In this document: positions 59,448 through 64,000 of the stretch, in pieces | How positions within the stretch are numbered: position 1 is the first letter of the stretch | Layout: every line of letters begins with the position of its first letter | From: Candidatus Hodarchaeota archaeon | GTDB taxonomy: Archaea; Asgardarchaeota; Heimdallarchaeia; Hodarchaeales; Hodarchaeaceae | Assembly (NCBI GenBank): GCA_029856365.1 | Contig: JAHQWW010000004.1 | Location: 50,580-114,579 of the forward strand | Reading direction: 5' to 3' | DNA length: 64,000 nt | The notes under the pieces: model-generated | The model's input: only the letters and a program-made list of their open reading frames with translations | Database searches by the model: none | What the model was told of the DNA's origin: nothing | Made by a program: the position numbers and the translations under genes

Positions 59448-59713
59448 TTGAAAACAACTCTGAATTGAATGATATTCAAAATAAAATGTTATTATTCATT
59501 TATATCAATTCTTTAACTACAATGTATTGCTAACGTCAAATATGATATTTTTGCTTAAAAATTGGTTGAAGAGATCCAACTGCGGAAATATTTTCCTTTA
59601 GACTGAATTTAACGCTTATATTTTATTAATTGCTAATGAAATATGATTCAGTGTAGAATTGTCTTTATAAAAATAAGGTATATTATTTAAATCAGTCATA
59701 TTTCCTACTGAAA

Positions 59714-61096
59714 TTGCATAAATCGACCGAAATTTGTGGAAAATCAAATAAAAATATTTTTATGGGTAGTTTGATAATGGTACTCCATCCTGTGCAACTG
59801 ATTGGTCTAATCATCTTCATTGGAACCTACATTCTGATTTCTACTGAGAAATTACATAGGCCAATTTCTGCTCTCTTAGGAGCCAGTATCATTTCTATCT
59901 TGCTGATTGTTTCACAGTGGGAATATGATGGACATGTAACAACTTTTCACACCATTGTTTCACGAGTGGAATGGAATACTCTTCTTTTCATCACTGCTAT
60001 GATGATTATTACAATTATTTCAAGTAGATCGGGTCTTTTCCAATATATCAGCATTATCATCGTCCGATTTACACAAGGCAGCCCAAAAACGTTATTATTC
60101 TCATTATCATTATTAACATTCATTATTAGCTTCGTTTTTGATGTCATCACTACAATGCTAATTATCGCACCTCTCACAGTGGAAATCTACAAAATTCTAG
60201 AGTATGATTTTAGACCAACGCTCATTGTAGAAGCAATTACAGCTAATTTCGCATCAATTCCCTCATTGGTTGGGAGTATTCCAAACATTGTCTTAGCAGA
60301 TAAGAGTGGCGCAACATTTATTGACTTCGTACTAGTAATGGGGCCCCTTAGTCTTATCTTACTTGTAACTGCTCTACCCATTTACTATCTCACGGCAAGA
60401 TCCACATTTGTAGCCCCTCCATCGTCATTGGTCAAGGAAATCTTCCTATTAGATCCATATATCCTTGTAGAAGATAAACGAACGTTCTATGTTTCAATCA
60501 TTGGACTAATCGTGTTAGTAATGGGATTCATCTTTGGTAGTGTTGTGAACTTAAAAGCAGCTGAAATTGCCCTATTAATAGCTGCAGGACTGTTACTCTT
60601 TTCAGGAATGCATCCTAAAGAAATTTTTCGAGACGTTGAATGGATCTCAGTCTATTTCATTATAGGACTGTTTCTTCTTGTTGGATCGATTGAAATTTTG
60701 GGATTACTGGAGCTCCTTGGCGAGCTCTTAACCCCCTTCTTGGAGCAGCCTTTAATCATCTCTCTACCTTTTATCTCATTTGGAATTGGGTTTATTTCAG
60801 CAGTTGTAGACAATATTCCCATTTCAGCTGCATTAGCTCCAGTTTTTTTTGATTTACAATCTGCAGGTGTTGTTGGTCCAATTCAATGGTGGACATTAGT
60901 CATAGCTGTAAATCTGGGTGGGTATATTCTCCCGATTGGAAGTCCTGCAAATATTCTGGCAATAAATTTATCTAATCAAGAAGGATCAACGATTACATTC
61001 GTGCAATTTTTAAAAGTCGGTGCAGTATTAGGATTACTCCATCTTTTTATAGGTACGATTTATTTAATCATACTTTCCACATTGGGCTTTCTATAA
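59714..61096 (+). CDS. ArsB/NhaD/SLC13-like ion permease (start likely 59762)
   Basis: About 11 hydrophobic helices; SFVFDVITTMLIIAPLT; FISAVVDNIPISAALAPV; GGYILPIGSPANILAI. Confidence 0.88.
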   Translation: MHKSTEICGKSNKNIFMGSLIMVLHPVQLIGLIIFIGTYILISTEKLHRPISALLGASIISILLIVSQWEYDGHVTTFHTIVSRVEWNTLLFITAMMIITIISSRSGLFQYISIIIVRFTQGSPKTLLFSLSLLTFIISFVFDVITTMLIIAPLTVEIYKILEYDFRPTLIVEAITANFASIPSLVGSIPNIVLADKSGATFIDFVLVMGPLSLILLVTALPIYYLTARSTFVAPPSSLVKEIFLLDPYILVEDKRTFYVSIIGLIVLVMGFIFGSVVNLKAAEIALLIAAGLLLFSGMHPKEIFRDVEWISVYFIIGLFLLVGSIEILGLLELLGELLTPFLEQPLIISLPFISFGIGFISAVVDNIPISAALAPVFFDLQSAGVVGPIQWWTLVIAVNLGGYILPIGSPANILAINLSNQEGSTITFVQFLKVGAVLGLLHLFIGTIYLIILSTLGFL

Positions 61097-61946
61097 TATT
61101 CCATCGCTCATCTACAAGGTTTTAGGTGTCTTTCTTCTTTCTTGCTCTTAATATCTAGTAGTAAACCCAGCTTGAGATTGATTTTAGGTCTTTTTGGGGT
61201 TGTTTTATTGGAGTGAATGAAATGATTATGAAAGATAAATGAATATTGTAAAAATGACTTTATTACTTACAAATGGAATGGGGTTTGGTAGGGCAAACTC
61301 TGTTATTAAATTGTCAACTCAAATCATATGCACGTACAAACCCAGACATATCATTCATTTTTTCTCCTTTTTAACTTACTTTGAGGTTCTTAATAGTCTC
61401 ACAATTAATGGTTCACCTTTCAATGCCTTTAAACTTCGCCCTAGGGAATATAAGTTCAAGTACACACAAAATCTGATAAGATTGCCCTTAATCATTATAT
61501 TAGGATTGGAAATCAGTTAAATAATTCACTAAAATAAAATCATACTAGTTTTAACTAAGACTTAACAATTAGATAGCATCATTTTGCTAGATAAATCTGC
61601 TAGAACTATATTCGTATCATCTTCATGGATCATAAATCAATTACCTCTCTCAATACAAGTATAGATTTATTTATTGAGCTCTATATAAATTATTCTAATT
61701 TTTGAATGAAGATCATGAATTGATCAATTCAAGAAAATTAACGCAAAGTTGAATAGAATAGGTTACAAGACTTATTATAACATTACGATTTGGGAAGAGT
61801 CTCCTTTAGATAACCCTATAGAAAATAAAAAAGGTTTAAATACATGAATATTCAAACGTTTTTTCTGGTCAGATTTTCCTTAAATTAGGTTAAACTAACC
61901 ATAAGTTGAAAAAAACCAAATATATTCAAAATAGGATTCACTAACC

Positions 61947-62084
61947 ATGAAGATCGGTCCAAAAAATAAGAAAAATGAAGAAGAAGAGGAGGAAGATTGG
62001 GATGATGAAGACTGGGATGACGAAGACGATGACTGGTCAGAAGATGATGATAAATACGATGAATATAAAGAAGAAGATGCTTAA
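61947..62084 (+). CDS. hyperacidic micro-ORF (45 aa)
   Basis: Manual translation MKIGPKNKKNEEEEEEDWDDEDWDDEDDDWSEDDDKYDEYKEEDA*. Confidence 0.5.
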   Translation: MKIGPKNKKNEEEEEEDWDDEDWDDEDDDWSEDDDKYDEYKEEDA

Positions 62085-62198
62085 ATAACAAGTGAAGATG
62101 AGAATGTTAGACTCCGTAAATCATAGGAACGGGAGAGAGTTCTAAGAAGATCTTTTTTGCTGAATAATGACGAAACAGTTACTTTGTGGTGAATAACA

Positions 62199-62270
62199 AT
62201 GGCAAAGAAAAAGAAAGGGACAAAGAAAAAAACCCAGACTAAATCTAAAGAGAAAAAAAAAGAAAAATAG
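62199..62270 (+). CDS. hyperbasic micro-ORF (23 aa)
   Basis: Manual translation MAKKKKGTKKKTQTKSKEKKKEK*. Confidence 0.35.
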   Translation: MAKKKKGTKKKTQTKSKEKKKEK

Positions 62271-62545
62271 ATTACCATCATTCCTCATTTTTTTTTGAGT
62301 TAAACCAGCATAAATTTGATTTGGAGAGACTTTTTTAAAAGAGAGTTACTAATAATAACTCAAGTTCCAGGATGGGTGTTTAAATTGTTGCTGCAATAAT
62401 TGCTAATATGAAAAGATTCAACAGAACTATGATATAGAATCACCAAGAAAATTAAGAAATAATTCATCTAACGGATTTTTTGATGTATTATTTCAGATTT
62501 TCAACTGAACAATATATATAGTAAAATTACTTAATTCACTTAGAA

Positions 62546-63382
62546 ATGATTTATCTGGGAACTGCGGGATGGTCTTACCCCCATTGGCATGGTACGTTTT
62601 ATCCGAGAGACGTTGAAAATGAACTCGAGTATTATAGTAATTATTCTCTATTGAATGAAATAAATACCACCTTTTATCGAATCCCTTCAGAATCCATGAT
62701 TCAAAGATGGTATCGCTCCACTCCCGATGATTTCATCTTTAGTGCAAAACTTTTTAGGGAAGTGACACACTCAGGAGGTCACTCACACCTTACTTTAAAG
62801 TTAGATAAAATAACCGAGTTTTTTACTCGTATGACGAGGCTTGAAGAGAAACTACAGGTGATATTAGTCCAATTTCCCCCTAGTTTCCGTAAAACTCCAG
62901 AGACACTCTCTTTTTTAACTCGAATGCTTGATAAATGCTCAGCTCATTTCTCAGGCCAAATCGTTCTAGAGATTCGGAATAAATCTTGGTTCAGTGACGA
63001 TTTTAAAGATCTTCTAATTGAAAAGTACATTACATTAACAGAAACGACTACATTAAACATTCCTGAAAAATATCGGAATAAAAAGGTATCGTTGTATTAT
63101 ATTCGTCTTCTTGGAGATAGAAGGATTATTCCAGACAAAAAACTTGGAAAATTCTTTTTGGAAAAAAAACAGGAAAGAAAAGATTGGTCCCTTAAGATCA
63201 AGCTGCTTAGTAAACTGTATGATACTATTTTCGTCCTAATTAACAATAGATTTTCTGGTTATGCTATAAATGACGCTATTGCTCTCCGAAAAATATTCAC
63301 AAAGGAAAATATACCAGCACAAGGATTTGAAAACACGGATAAATATATAAGGAGACAAATGAGTCTTAGAGAATTTTTTTAG
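62546..63382 (+). CDS. DUF72 (YecE-like, TIM-barrel) protein
   Basis: YLGTAGWSYPHWHGTFYPRDVENELEYYSNYSLLNEINTTFYRIPS. Confidence 0.93.
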   Translation: MIYLGTAGWSYPHWHGTFYPRDVENELEYYSNYSLLNEINTTFYRIPSESMIQRWYRSTPDDFIFSAKLFREVTHSGGHSHLTLKLDKITEFFTRMTRLEEKLQVILVQFPPSFRKTPETLSFLTRMLDKCSAHFSGQIVLEIRNKSWFSDDFKDLLIEKYITLTETTTLNIPEKYRNKKVSLYYIRLLGDRRIIPDKKLGKFFLEKKQERKDWSLKIKLLSKLYDTIFVLINNRFSGYAINDAIALRKIFTKENIPAQGFENTDKYIRRQMSLREFF

Positions 63383-63389
63383 ATTTATT

Positions 63390-64000
63390 ATGAAGTTTAA
63401 GATGGTTTTAATAATGAATAAAGTAAGAATTGGAGTCCTCACTATTGGTCAGTCTCCACGGAAAGACATTATGACGGACATAATGCCTCTCTTTCTTCCC
63501 CATATAAAAATTGTGGAGGGAGGTTTATTGGATAACCTCAGTCCAGAGGAGATCCAAGATTTAAAACCAGGAATAACTGAAACTCCCTTAATCACTCGAC
63601 TGAGAGATGGGAGTCAAGTTCAATTGAGTGAAAAGAAAATTAGCGAGCTCTTACCCAAGGCCATCAATCGAATGAAAACCAAGACAAAAGTCAAAGCTAT
63701 TGGAATCCTTTGTTCACATGTTTTTCCAGAAAACGAGTTTTCATTTCCAGTTATTTTCCCCTTTGATCATCTAAAATTATTAGTCAACTGTATACTAAAA
63801 ATTAGAAGTCTTGGGGTTGTGGTTCCCTTAAAAAATCAAATTACTAAAGCAAGAAATAAATGGGAAACAGAAAAGATTGTTATTAAAGAGAAATCACCAT
63901 ATATCAAAGGAGAGAGTTGGAAAATAATCACGCAAAGTTTTGTTGAGGAAAATGTTGAGGCTGTTATTCTTGATTGCATTGGATTTAGATTAGCAGATAA
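63390..64000 (+). CDS. AroM-like protein (truncated by window end; start 63390 or 63414)
   Basis: VRIGVLTIGQSPRKDIMTDIMPLFLPHIKIVEGGLLDNLSPEEI...VILDCIGF, open to the window edge. Confidence 0.75.
   Translation, partial: MKFKMVLIMNKVRIGVLTIGQSPRKDIMTDIMPLFLPHIKIVEGGLLDNLSPEEIQDLKPGITETPLITRLRDGSQVQLSEKKISELLPKAINRMKTKTKVKAIGILCSHVFPENEFSFPVIFPFDHLKLLVNCILKIRSLGVVVPLKNQITKARNKWETEKIVIKEKSPYIKGESWKIITQSFVEENVEAVILDCIGFRLAD

Noticed and set aside
61239-61520. 93-aa plus-strand ORF after the permease
   Set aside because: Low-complexity AT-rich intergenic sequence, no clear start context or motif.
1-64000. CRISPR arrays, tRNA/rRNA genes, transposases
   Set aside because: Scanned by eye for regular direct repeats with spacers, T-loop consensus (GGTTCRAATC) and DDE/IS motifs; none convincing. 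A tRNAscan-SE/CRISPR finder run would settle this.

Overview
AT-rich 64 kb window from what looks like an archaeal genome, probably an Asgard-type archaeon. That placement is inferred from six small Ras/Rab/Arf-like GTPases, archaeal-type Por subunits, SMC/ScpA/ScpB, an Lrp regulator, a TrmB-type wHTH and a DPM1-like glycosyltransferase; no rRNA marker is present. Main blocks: (1) three large Eco57I-like N6/N4 DNA methyltransferases with a co-directional MutY/Nth-like glycosylase (0.6-9 kb). (2) A metabolic and membrane region with Lrp, DUF362, MBL, ornithine aminotransferase and dCTP deaminase/dUTPase-like genes (9-17 kb). (3) A putative operon of a novel protein, a repeat-bearing coiled-coil protein and two small GTPases (23.3-26.4 kb). 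(4) An SMC-ScpA-ScpB1-ScpB2 condensin locus interrupted by an oppositely oriented TrmB-wHTH/long coiled-coil protein and a truncated tandem copy of its C-terminal domain (28.9-38.2 kb). (5) Two paralogous Rab-like GTPases. (6) A complete porCDAB operon. (7) A DUF499-like ATPase. (8) uvrC and uvrB flanking a very large GNAT fusion protein and an Arf-like GTPase. (9) Dihydrolipoyl dehydrogenase, an ArsB/NhaD-like permease, adjacent hyperacidic and hyperbasic micro-ORFs, DUF72, and a truncated AroM-like gene. I saw no convincing tRNA, rRNA, CRISPR array or transposase. All calls come from reading motifs; no database search was run.
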